From assembly GCA_007136595.1 (NCBI GenBank), contig SLGQ01000011.1, forward strand, positions 1 to 19,127: DNA of 19,127 nt. The letters are read 5' to 3'. The stretch comes from Candidatus Sumerlaeota bacterium (lineage in GTDB: Bacteria > UBP6 > UBA1177). The notes under the pieces were generated by a model. It was not told the origin of the DNA. It was given only the letters and a program-made list of their open reading frames with translations, and did no database searches. This document shows, piece by piece, positions 1-7,633 of the stretch (its first letter is position 1; each line of letters starts with the position of its first letter). A program made the position numbers and the translations under genes.

Positions 1-1199
1 TTAAATATATCTATACTTTCTTCAGCCTCTTTTTCGTCTTTTTCTGTTAACGGTAAATTTGAATTATTTTTTTCATTAATTTTTCTCAACACGGCATCAG
101 CATAAAAACTTATTAATTCCTTGTCTTGAGGTCTTTCTTTAATTGCCACATCGTACCATTTTAAAGCATTTTCGAAATCATTGTCCTGATAATATTTAAA
201 GGCTATTGCACCTGCTACACGATCTTTGTGGCGGATTTCTAAAGGTATAGTTTCAAAATAATTCAAAGCTTCTTCCAATGTATCGCATGAAAGAACCATA
301 AGCTGGTTAGCAATAACACTTGATTTATCAATCTCAATAAGTTTTTTAGCAAGTTCCCGAACCTTTTTATTGTCATTTTTTATATGATATCCGAATGCTG
401 CATTTTCCAAAGCATTCTGATCCTCAAGATTATATTTTAATGCTTCAATTAAATAGTTTGCTGCTTCTTTGTCATTTCCAATCCCAAGGTGTGCAACGCC
501 TAAGTTGTTAAAATATTTCCACTTCTTTTCATTACTGTCTAAGTGTGTTTTATTCAATTCCTCAAGCCAGATTCTTGCTTTGTCGTATTCCTTCTGATCA
601 AGCAATTCTTTTGATTTTTTTAGAAATTCTCCGGAAACATCAATATTATCTTTGAGAAAATCTTTTATGTATTTTATGTCATCTTTAATATTGTCTGTGT
701 TTTCAAGAGCTTGCTCTTGGCCGCTTAGAAGTTTAATATCCGATGGACTCATTGCTTCTTTAATTGTTTCATCAAATATTCTGGAAAATCTCTCTATTTC
801 AATTTTAAGATCATCTACATTTCTGTATCCGGCACTCCTAATTTTCATAAAGCGGTCGTCACCGATATTTAGATAAGTGTTGATCTTCTCTTTAAATTCA
901 TCATAACTGCTTAAAAATTTAATCCTGAAAGCTTCCCATATTTCTTTTTCAGCAAAAAAGTCTGCAAAATCTTTGTTTTTGCACTCCACACTATATTTTA
1001 CCAGAGTATGAGCATATATTGATTCAAATTCATTTTCTGGTCTCAGGGGAAGACCGCATTTTTTAAGCACAGATATCATCTTTTCATTCTTTGATATAGA
1101 TTCCATGGTTTTTTCAAAAGCGAACGCTACGATTTTACTTAAAACAGAAAATCCAATCTTTGTTAAAACCGATGAAGAAAAAATCAATCCTGCCTCCAA
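1..1199 (-). CDS. TPR-repeat protein, C-terminus cut by window edge
   Basis: The minus-strand frame is open from the stop at 1214-1212 to the left edge, about 399 codons, so the C-terminus is missing. I place the start at TTG 1199: AAAGG (1213-1209) lies 9 nt upstream, while the first ATG (1106) has no SD and would remove a hydrophobic stretch (residues 3-28, beginning EAGLIFSSSVLTKIG). Residues about 30-200 are helical and charged, with a YAHTLVKYSV motif and an AFRIKF segment. From about residue 225 there are tandem TPR-like helix pairs (for example NNLGVAHLGIGNDKEAANYL, and further on DFENALKWYDVAI). TPRs are protein-interaction scaffolds. The N-terminal block reminds me of helical domains in front of STAND/NACHT-type proteins, but I see no Walker motif in the visible part. 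Function unknown. Confidence 0.8.
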   Translation of the reverse strand, partial: MEAGLIFSSSVLTKIGFSVLSKIVAFAFEKTMESISKNEKMISVLKKCGLPLRPENEFESIYAHTLVKYSVECKNKDFADFFAEKEIWEAFRIKFLSSYDEFKEKINTYLNIGDDRFMKIRSAGYRNVDDLKIEIERFSRIFDETIKEAMSPSDIKLLSGQEQALENTDNIKDDIKYIKDFLKDNIDVSGEFLKKSKELLDQKEYDKARIWLEELNKTHLDSNEKKWKYFNNLGVAHLGIGNDKEAANYLIEALKYNLEDQNALENAAFGYHIKNDNKKVRELAKKLIEIDKSSVIANQLMVLSCDTLEEALNYFETIPLEIRHKDRVAGAIAFKYYQDNDFENALKWYDVAIKERPQDKELISFYADAVLRKINEKNNSNLPLTEKDEKEAEESIDIF

Positions 1200-1219
1200 A
1201 CAAGTAAGCCTTTAAGAAT

Positions 1220-1225
1220 TTTATA
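1220..1225 (-). promoter_or_regulatory. possible -10 element for the TPR gene
   Basis: The minus strand reads TATAAA here, 6 nt before the AAAGG SD of the TPR gene. No good -35 lies at 16-18 bp; a TTGATT is only 14 bp upstream. It would give a very short leader. This is weak evidence on its own, supported only by position. Confidence 0.25.
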
Positions 1226-1293
1226 CAAAACAAGAAAGTAATCAACTTATTTAAGAGAAGTGCATTGTTTTAAGAATAACCATTTGCGACCGC

Positions 1294-1977
1294 TTACTTC
1301 ATGACAACACTTTCCCAGTATTTCCAGTCGGATCTTGTCATATCTCTTACTATAGAATAAATTGCACCTGCCCAGTAATTTCTGTATCCCATTCCTCTGG
1401 GTTTTCCTTTAACATAGGAGTAAAAAATAACATCTCTGTCTGCAACATTAAAGAAAACGACATAATAGTAAGCTTCTGTTTCAACGCGATCCATTTTATC
1501 TGCGATAAGCACCATTCCGATGTTATTTTTTGCAGAAGTGTTAAGAGAATATTTTTTCACCATAGCTCTGATTTCACTTGCTTTTAAGGGAACATGTTCT
1601 GAGAAATTTCTCATTTTTGCAGTGTCGGCAGTCAGATTTATTTTGGCAACACTGCTAAAATCATAGGCGATTTTCTTTCCTCCGGTCGCTTTTTCAAAAT
1701 CGTACTTCTTTTTTTCGTTAAAAACCAGCTCATTAATAGCATTAAAATACTTGTCTCTTATTTGAGCCGGATCCATATTTGTTCCTGCACCATGCCCGTG
1801 ATCTCCAATAAGTCTCACCCTGGAATAATCCACACCGAAAAAGGTAAACCCGGATGCAGTAAAAACCGGTGCCGACAGTTGTTTAGAGCCGTTCATTGAT
1901 ACTGTGCATCTCGCTCTTGACTGTGCAAACAACACAAACGATGCAAGAATGATTGCCACTGCTAATAACTTTTTCAA
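1294..1977 (-). CDS. conserved secreted protein of unknown function
   Basis: A 227-residue protein with a classical signal peptide: MKK, then a hydrophobic core (LLAVAIILASFVLFA), with likely signal peptidase I cleavage near AQS-RA. There is no lipobox, so the product is probably periplasmic or exported. The start is TTG (1977-1975), fixed by an AGGAGG 5 nt upstream; no ATG lies near it. The mature part has a GDHGHGAG segment near residue 60, a predicted strand pair around NIGMVLIADKM and YYYVVFFNVADRDVIFYS, and a C-terminal GMGYRNYWAG motif. I recall similar 'GFGFRNYWA' endings in uncharacterised proteins of Bacteroidota, from memory only. Gaps of about 94 bases flank the gene on both sides and a -10-like box lies upstream, so it may be its own transcription unit. 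No enzymatic motif is recognised. Confidence 0.85.
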   Translation of the reverse strand: MKKLLAVAIILASFVLFAQSRARCTVSMNGSKQLSAPVFTASGFTFFGVDYSRVRLIGDHGHGAGTNMDPAQIRDKYFNAINELVFNEKKKYDFEKATGGKKIAYDFSSVAKINLTADTAKMRNFSEHVPLKASEIRAMVKKYSLNTSAKNNIGMVLIADKMDRVETEAYYYVVFFNVADRDVIFYSYVKGKPRGMGYRNYWAGAIYSIVRDMTRSDWKYWESVVMK

Positions 1978-2038
1978 TTTAACCTCCTAATAAAAAGCAC
2001 TAATCGATAAGACCACAAAAGAGATATATCTTAACGAT

Positions 2039-2044
2039 ATTATA
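2039..2044 (-). promoter_or_regulatory. likely -10 box for the secreted protein gene
   Basis: The minus strand has a perfect TATAAT in the gap between the Smr gene and the secreted protein, predicting a transcription start near 2032 and a leader of about 55 nt. The -35 region 17 bp upstream is poor. A TTGACT overlaps just upstream (2050-2045) and could instead act as a -35 with a weak TATCTC -10. The exact element is uncertain. Confidence 0.4.
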
Positions 2045-2071
2045 GTCAAGTTTTTCTAAAATAAATTTATG

Positions 2072-2464
2072 TCAGCAGACATCGACATGTCCGGAGTTTT
2101 GGACTGTTCTGTTTTCCCATTTGATATGCCTGATAAAGCTGCCCCTTTTAAGTGAAATAAGAAGATCGTTGACTGCTTCAGGAATAACCGGTTCAGATTC
2201 AGAGTGTTTCCCTTTGCCTGTGATTATACGAAGTTTTGTTATCCTCCGCATACGCATCTCTTTGACAACCGTTTCAACTTTTCTGACAGCTTCATCTTTT
2301 GTCATGCCGTGCAAGTCAATTTCATGGTCGGGATGTCCCGCAGGCATTTGAAACATATCAGCCTGATCCTGTGCCGAAGCACTCTTCTCCCTTTTATGTA
2401 TTGCAAAATCAATGTCGGAATATTCTTCAAGAAGTTTTTCAAACTCACTTTTTTTGTCAGACAT
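2072..2464 (-). CDS. small Smr-domain protein
   Basis: A 130-residue stand-alone Smr protein. A longer reading from GTG 2494 would overlap the upstream gene; I choose ATG 2464 because AGGGG lies 6 nt upstream and it leaves a 17-base gap to the previous stop. The N-terminal 40 residues are charged and helical. The Smr domain follows, with the EIDLHGMT motif (residues 48-55), the helix EAVRKVETVVKEM, and the TGKGKHS motif (82-88). Smr domains bind nucleic acid, and some are endonucleases, for example in ribosome quality control or as C-terminal domains of MutS2. Here there is no MutS2 part. It is the last gene of the lipid operon, and its link to the neighbours is unclear. Confidence 0.88.
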   Translation of the reverse strand: MSDKKSEFEKLLEEYSDIDFAIHKREKSASAQDQADMFQMPAGHPDHEIDLHGMTKDEAVRKVETVVKEMRMRRITKLRIITGKGKHSESEPVIPEAVNDLLISLKRGSFIRHIKWENRTVQNSGHVDVC

Positions 2465-2481
2465 TTTATACCCCTGAAAAA

Positions 2482-3408
2482 TTAATGACCGCACCCTTTA
2501 AGCATAATATATGCATGTTCAAATGTTTTCATTATTTCTGTCATATACTCTTTTACTGCTTTAGGGCTTCCCGGAAGTGTATAAACAAGAGTTTCGTCCA
2601 TTGTTCCGGCTATGGCTCTTGAAAGAAGTGCATTCGGTTTGGTCTCTCCGTATTTGAGCCTTATCATTTCCATGATTCCGGGGATAAGTTTATCACATTC
2701 TTCAATTGCAACATCCACTGTTATATCTCTGGGTCCGATACCTGTTCCGCCTGTGGTGAAAACTGCGGCATATTTTTCTTCTTTTGCTTCTGTAAGTCTG
2801 TTCCTTAAAAGCTCAGCTTCATCGGGGATTACTATGCTTTCAAGTTGCAGATGGTACTTCTCTTTTTCAAAATATTTTTGAAGGGTTTCTTTTATTTCCG
2901 GACCGCTTTTGTCTTCATATTTTCCGGATGAAGCCCTGTCACTGAGAGTAATGATCTTTATTTTAAAAGGCATTTGTATCAAATTGCCGAGATAGCCTTT
3001 TTTTATATCTCCGGTTGTTATAACCCGGCAGAAAACACCCTCCGTAAACATGATGTTCGTCCCTGTTTTTTCATAAACCGGACTGTTGTACGGATGAGGC
3101 TCTTTCCCGATCATTGTCACTTCAAGAAGAACATCGTTAAACCGGAACCGGTCAAATAAAGCAACTTTTGAAACATCCAGACCGCTGGCAACGATATTGC
3201 ATCCAAAATCACCGTTTTTGAATTGAGTTCCGTGTTCATTGTTGAACTTGTCAATAGATTCCTGTGCAAGAATGGTTATCTGCCTTGACCAGTTGTCTGC
3301 GTGACTGTCCCCCTCAATACCGAGTGGAACAACTTCAGCTTCTTCAACCTCCTGTTTGGCGGTCCCTCTTTCAGAAGAAATGGAGATTGCTTCGATTTTT
3401 AACTTCAT
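2482..3408 (-). CDS. MOSC domain - MogA/MoaB domain fusion (molybdopterin biology)
   Basis: A 308-residue two-domain protein. Residues 1-145 are a MOSC domain: PLGIEGDSHAD (28-38), RQITILAQESI (42-52), NGDFGCNIVASGLD (65-78), and Cys127 in GVFCRVITTGD. Residues 148-305 are a MogA/MoaB domain, which adenylates molybdopterin: TLSDRASSGKYEDKSGPEI (154-172), TTGGTGIGPRD (218-228), SRAIAGT, and the LPGSPKAV motif (278-285). MOSC domains carry persulfide or bind metal-sulfur cofactors in Moco sulfurase-like proteins. The gene starts 2 nt after the PaaK-like gene stops, so the two are almost certainly cotranscribed. No other Moco gene lies in the window. The fusion itself exists in other bacteria; its position in this operon is the odd point. 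Confidence 0.9.
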   Translation of the reverse strand: MKLKIEAISISSERGTAKQEVEEAEVVPLGIEGDSHADNWSRQITILAQESIDKFNNEHGTQFKNGDFGCNIVASGLDVSKVALFDRFRFNDVLLEVTMIGKEPHPYNSPVYEKTGTNIMFTEGVFCRVITTGDIKKGYLGNLIQMPFKIKIITLSDRASSGKYEDKSGPEIKETLQKYFEKEKYHLQLESIVIPDEAELLRNRLTEAKEEKYAAVFTTGGTGIGPRDITVDVAIEECDKLIPGIMEMIRLKYGETKPNALLSRAIAGTMDETLVYTLPGSPKAVKEYMTEIMKTFEHAYIMLKGCGH

Positions 3409-3410
3409 GG

Positions 3411-4664
3411 TTATTTTCTCCTGTCAACAAACTTGGTTTTCTTTCTTTTTGTAACAGAGCTTTGTATAAGGTCAATATTTTCAAAAGAGTCAATTATGAC
3501 AACAGGGGTAACTTTCAAACTTCCTTTAAGTTTTGCTTTTATTTCATCACTTTTGTCCGGCACACCCTTTTTCAAAGAACATCTCACTTCAAGATGGTCG
3601 GAAAGGGTGGTGTCACTTGTTGCGATAAGAACATAGTTGTCAACATATTCAAGCTGATCTATGACATTTACTATTGCCTGCGGATAGACAGAAGTTCCTT
3701 TTATTTTAAGTTTCTGTTTTTTTCTTCCTGTAACAGGTCCAAGTCTTTTAGATCTTAATCCGCAACCGCAAATACCGTCATCAATGATAAATGAAATATC
3801 CCCTGTTTTAAATCTTATGAGAGGCATACCTTCGACATTGAAAGTGGTTGCAACAACTTCTCCTTCCACACCGTCAGGAACCGGATTCCCGTCATCATCA
3901 ACAATTTCAATGTGTATAAGTTCCGGATGTATATGTCCACCCTTTGAAAGAGAACACTCGCAAAATGAAGTTGCAAGCTCTGTGATCCCGTATGTTGATA
4001 TTATTTCAGAATTATATTTTTCTTTCAACCTCTGTCCGATAGCATTCAAAGAGAGATCCCTTTCTTTTACAGGTTCTCCTATGCAGATAAGTTTTTTTAC
4101 CGTGCTTAACGACTTCCTGAAACCTTCTTCTCCAGCTATTTCATAAACCTTGTCCAGATATGTAGGAACCCCCACTATCGCTGTGGGTTTTGTTACTTCA
4201 GCCATTTTCAAAAGAAGCTCAGGTGATCTCGGTCCAACTCTGACACTTGCCGCTCCTATCGAATTCAAGCCGACATAGTAAGCCAGCCCTGCAATGAAAC
4301 ATTTATCAATTGTAACTGCTATAAGAACCGTATCTTCCTTTGTTATTCCAGCATGATGAAAAGCAAGCCTTTCGTTAAGAGCAAGCCTTTCAAGATCTTT
4401 TGCCGTATATTTAAGCATTACCGGATTTCCTGTAGATCCGCTTGTTGTTGCTATCTCAATAACTGCTTTGTCATCTACACAAAGGAACATCTCACTTTGC
4501 TCTGCGATATGATCTTTAGTGGTAAAAGGGAGTTTTGCTATATCCTGCACCGTTTTTATTTCCGAGATATCCATTCCTCCAAAATGAGACCTGTAGAACG
4601 GAGATCTTTCCATACAGTAAGAAAGAGTGTCCCTCAAATTTTTTTCTATCACTTTTTCAACCAT
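3411..4664 (-). CDS. PaaK-like AMP-forming acyl/aryl-CoA (or ACP) ligase
   Basis: A 417-residue adenylate-forming enzyme of the phenylacetate-CoA ligase type, which activates a carboxylic acid via an acyl-AMP. Visible motifs are SPFYRSHF (21-28), PFTTKD (46-51), the ATP-binding TTSGSTGNP loop (73-81), STYGITEL (223-230), a Cys/His patch (FCECSLSKGGHIHPEL), the LIRFKTGD hinge (282-289), and a short C-terminal domain with GCGLRSKRLGPVTGRKKQKLKIKG. The length is slightly short of typical PaaK (about 430-440). The start ATG has AGAGG 5 nt upstream and lies 9 nt after the C45 gene stop. The substrate cannot be read from the sequence. In aryl polyene loci a ligase of this superfamily primes an aromatic acid, which is one possibility here. 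Confidence 0.88.
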   Translation of the reverse strand: MVEKVIEKNLRDTLSYCMERSPFYRSHFGGMDISEIKTVQDIAKLPFTTKDHIAEQSEMFLCVDDKAVIEIATTSGSTGNPVMLKYTAKDLERLALNERLAFHHAGITKEDTVLIAVTIDKCFIAGLAYYVGLNSIGAASVRVGPRSPELLLKMAEVTKPTAIVGVPTYLDKVYEIAGEEGFRKSLSTVKKLICIGEPVKERDLSLNAIGQRLKEKYNSEIISTYGITELATSFCECSLSKGGHIHPELIHIEIVDDDGNPVPDGVEGEVVATTFNVEGMPLIRFKTGDISFIIDDGICGCGLRSKRLGPVTGRKKQKLKIKGTSVYPQAIVNVIDQLEYVDNYVLIATSDTTLSDHLEVRCSLKKGVPDKSDEIKAKLKGSLKVTPVVIIDSFENIDLIQSSVTKRKKTKFVDRRK

Positions 4665-4673
4665 TTCAACCTC

Positions 4674-6161
4674 TTAAAAATTAAGCCCGTCTTTTCTGAA
4701 TCTTATGTCATCGGCTTTAAAAGTTCCCTCATCCCTGGATCTTTTTACTTTTTTAAATTCGTCACTTTCCATAAAAGGGTCTTTTTCTATTGTCAAAGTT
4801 TCTGTTGTCAGCTCTCTGTCCTTCTCCATTCCGGGGAATTGTGAAAAAACATTATCAAGCTCATAAGCAACGAACTCGCCGAATTGCCAGGGAGAAGTTG
4901 AAACATAAACTATCCTTTTGGTGTTATTGAAAACGATGGAGTGATGTGCAAGATACTGATTAATTGCATATTCGCTGCCGGGTTCGACCGGTTTCCCTCC
5001 TAAGCCTCTTGTGTCGCGAAGTATCTCAACCATGATTTTTTCATCAAGCACTTCTTTTTCAAGGATCAGCTCTTTTACCCTTTCAAGTCTTCCTTTTGAA
5101 TATTTAACTGACTGAGTTTCCGGTTTTTTCTCGCTCCCTTTGAGTTTTCCGATAAAATGGTTGGTAAGAGCTGCAAAATCACCTTCGGGATAGTATATCT
5201 CTGTAGTGTCCGTAGTCTTTTCTATTATAGCACTCCTGCCGTCAGATGCCGAACTTATAAAAAATATCTGGTTTACAAAAAGATTTCTCGAAGCAATAAT
5301 ACGGTATGCCGATTCTATATCATGGGCATATTGAAGAACTTCCCTTGAAACAAGAGAGACAGGTGTTGCCGTTGTTGAGGGAACACCGCTTTCCGCAGCA
5401 TTTATGACTATACTGAGCCCTTCTATGTTCATGCCCGAAACAACCCCCATCATCCCGCCCCATGTAACTTTCATGAAAGGGATACCGCTTTGAGGATTTA
5501 CAAAAGAGATGATTTTCTCTTCAGCAAAACGGTCTCCGATATAAAAATCAAAGTTCCTCGCTGTTATAAGATCCCCGTTTAAACTCATCCCCTCTTTTAC
5601 TGAAAAAGCTGTGCATCCGACAAGATTCATATTTTCAAGCATGTGTCCTATGTCATGTGCCGCATGATAGTTTAGTATTCTAAGATACGGAGATCCGAGA
5701 TTTTCGTTAACACCCTCCATCTGCTTTGAAACGCCGTATATTTCAAGAAGAAATTCTTCAGGTATGTGTCTATGTATGGAACGGTTGAACATATAAATGA
5801 AATTCTGGAGAAAAAACCGGTAAAAACTGTTTGGAACCATCCGGTTTATCATGCCTACAAAAATATCTTCCTGTCTTATTATCAGGTCCCTGCTCAGTTT
5901 TCCTGCATAAACTCCCCTTTCAATTGGAGATCCTTCCACAAACATTTCATAAAGACCGCTCTCTGATCTTCTGAAACGATTGTTTTCCACACCATAAAGA
6001 GAGCCTTCGATCTGCAAAACTTCTCCGGCAGGAAGGTCGCTTTCCGGAACCATCCCTCTGCCGAAAGAATTACCCGAATAAACCATGAGAGAGAACAAAA
6101 AAACCAGTAAAAGAGGAAAGGTAAGAGCTGCAAAAAGAAGTATCCTTTTAAATATTTTCAT
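4674..6161 (-). CDS. membrane-anchored C45-type Ntn acyltransferase/hydrolase
   Basis: A 495-residue protein similar to the acyl-CoA:6-aminopenicillanic acid acyltransferase (C45) family of N-terminal nucleophile enzymes, which cleave or form amides. Residues 5-28 form one transmembrane segment after a positively charged start (MKIFKR), so the catalytic part should face the periplasm. Expected self-cleavage is at Gly182-Cys183 (NLVGCTAFSV), making Cys183 the nucleophile. Downstream come NGDLITARNFDF (195-206, with the family's R-N-x-D) and ALTNHF (331-336). The segment HAAHDIGHML (166-175) is rich in His and precedes the nucleophile. The ATGA overlap with the FAD-oxidoreductase gene shows translational coupling. 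Related genes occur in flexirubin-type clusters, as I recall. Substrate unknown; N-acylation of an amino group or amide hydrolysis are both possible. Confidence 0.82.
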   Translation of the reverse strand: MKIFKRILLFAALTFPLLLVFLFSLMVYSGNSFGRGMVPESDLPAGEVLQIEGSLYGVENNRFRRSESGLYEMFVEGSPIERGVYAGKLSRDLIIRQEDIFVGMINRMVPNSFYRFFLQNFIYMFNRSIHRHIPEEFLLEIYGVSKQMEGVNENLGSPYLRILNYHAAHDIGHMLENMNLVGCTAFSVKEGMSLNGDLITARNFDFYIGDRFAEEKIISFVNPQSGIPFMKVTWGGMMGVVSGMNIEGLSIVINAAESGVPSTTATPVSLVSREVLQYAHDIESAYRIIASRNLFVNQIFFISSASDGRSAIIEKTTDTTEIYYPEGDFAALTNHFIGKLKGSEKKPETQSVKYSKGRLERVKELILEKEVLDEKIMVEILRDTRGLGGKPVEPGSEYAINQYLAHHSIVFNNTKRIVYVSTSPWQFGEFVAYELDNVFSQFPGMEKDRELTTETLTIEKDPFMESDEFKKVKRSRDEGTFKADDIRFRKDGLNF

Positions 6162-7633
6162 ATTTTTTCTCTAATCTTATCTATCAGATACTCAAATCCC
6201 AGTATAGAGCCGCAAGTCAGAACTGCGCCTATTGTAACTCCCAGTATTCCGTGAAGTATTATGTTCTGTCCGCTTAAATAAAGATTTTTTATTCTTGTTT
6301 TAGGAGAAATGAACGATTTATGCGGTTCATTACAGTCTCTTAATGCACCATATAAAGCCCCGTTCCTTGCACCCACATAATCTCTGAACGAAAGCGGAGT
6401 TGAAGAATATACTTTTTCTATTGAACCTTTCAGTTCAGGGAATTTTTTAGATATTTCTTCTATCAGGATCTCTTCCCTTTCTTGTTTGAATTCAAGGTAT
6501 TCACTACCTCTTTTCAGATAACGGGTGTCCTTCCATCTTTCAACTTCTTTAAAATCCATGTAGGAAAGAGCGATCGCTGAGTCAGCATAATCATCGCTTT
6601 TAGAGATTGCAGGAGTAAGAAACATATAAGATCTTTTTCTTTCAGATTCCCAACTGTCAACATCAGCATAGTGGTAATAGTTTGAACCCCTGTATTTAAA
6701 ACTGTTTTCTTTCAATGTAAGGTACAACCCGAAAATGCCCATGGTATCTTCAAGAGAGTATATTTTCTCAGTATAAGTGGAATTAAAAGATCCCTCTTCC
6801 ATTATGTCAAGCATGTTTGCAGGATGCATAGTTGAAATATATCTTTTTCCATAGACCTTTTCACCATTTTCAAGTTCAATATGCTTCATTTCCCTTTTTT
6901 CGGAAACTATTTTTACAACTTTTGAGCCTGCTTTTATTTCACATCCGTATTTACCGATGTTTTCTATGAGAGCATCTGCTATCTGCGACCCCCCGTCAAC
7001 CAGTCTCCATGAACTCTGAATAAAATTATCGTTGATAAGGGCATGGACATGTATCGGAGTTTTAGATGGAACACCCGCATAAAGAGGATTGTTACCGGCA
7101 AGAACATTCTGCAAAGTGATATCCTGAGTAAAACCTTCTATCACTTTCTTTGCATTTTCCTGATAAAAAAACTCTTCAGGTATCTCGGTTCCCCTTATAG
7201 AAAGATTATAAAGGGGAAAAGCTTTTATCGTATTTTTAATATATTCAATATATTTAGCTATATTTTCACGCTCCCGGGGGAAGAATGAACTTAACTGCTC
7301 AACGAAGTTATCATATCCCATTGCAAGAGGATATTCTTTTATTCCATCTTTAAAACTGATCTTATCAAAGGCATTTTCATCCAGTTTTCTGATTTTAAGA
7401 CTGTCCATTATATCAAGGTATTTGAAATAATTATAAAGGTTTTGACCGTTTTCAAGCCCGCCTACATAGTGGACACCGGTATCAAATATTCTTCCGTCCC
7501 TGTTAAAGGTCTGCAATGAACCTCCAGGCTTGAAATGCTGTTCAACGATACAAACCTTTTCACCTTCCTTTGAAAGTATGGAAGCACATATAAGCCCGCT
7601 TAACCCCGATCCTATTATTACTGTATCATACAT
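6158..7633 (-). CDS. FAD-dependent phytoene desaturase/carotenoid isomerase-like oxidoreductase
   Basis: A 491-residue flavoprotein. The N-terminal Rossmann fold binds FAD: VIIGSGLSGL (residues 5-14, GxGxxG), acidic Glu31 at the end of beta-2 (VCIVEQHFKPGGSL), and FDTGVHYVGG. The C-terminal end carries the second FAD-contacting segment (LYLSGQNIILHGILGVTIGA). The overall pattern is that of CrtI/CrtISO and retinol-saturase proteins, which act on polyunsaturated chains. No phytoene synthase or other carotenoid gene is nearby, so the substrate is more likely a polyene or lipid made or handled by this operon. The start overlaps the end of the exporter-fusion gene by 8 bases and the stop overlaps the C45 start by 4. 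Confidence 0.88.
   Translation of the reverse strand: MYDTVIIGSGLSGLICASILSKEGEKVCIVEQHFKPGGSLQTFNRDGRIFDTGVHYVGGLENGQNLYNYFKYLDIMDSLKIRKLDENAFDKISFKDGIKEYPLAMGYDNFVEQLSSFFPRERENIAKYIEYIKNTIKAFPLYNLSIRGTEIPEEFFYQENAKKVIEGFTQDITLQNVLAGNNPLYAGVPSKTPIHVHALINDNFIQSSWRLVDGGSQIADALIENIGKYGCEIKAGSKVVKIVSEKREMKHIELENGEKVYGKRYISTMHPANMLDIMEEGSFNSTYTEKIYSLEDTMGIFGLYLTLKENSFKYRGSNYYHYADVDSWESERKRSYMFLTPAISKSDDYADSAIALSYMDFKEVERWKDTRYLKRGSEYLEFKQEREEILIEEISKKFPELKGSIEKVYSSTPLSFRDYVGARNGALYGALRDCNEPHKSFISPKTRIKNLYLSGQNIILHGILGVTIGAVLTCGSILGFEYLIDKIREKI

Noticed and set aside
652..876. Plus-strand 74-codon open frame
   Set aside because: It is antisense to the TPR gene, whose frame is open along the whole stretch, and has no SD or recognisable product.
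2069..2082. Small hairpin ATGTC/GACAT at the end of the Smr gene as a terminator
   Set aside because: The stem is only 5 bp, includes the stop codon, and is not followed by a proper U tract, so I do not call a terminator.
3264..3758. Plus-strand 164-codon open frame spanning two genes
   Set aside because: It crosses the junction of the MOSC-MogA and PaaK-like genes in antisense, with a low-quality composition. It is a shadow of the real genes.
6158..7633. Carotenoid biosynthesis from the CrtI-like gene
   Set aside because: No phytoene synthase or cyclase is nearby, and the family also acts on other polyenes and retinoids, so a carotenoid role is not supported.
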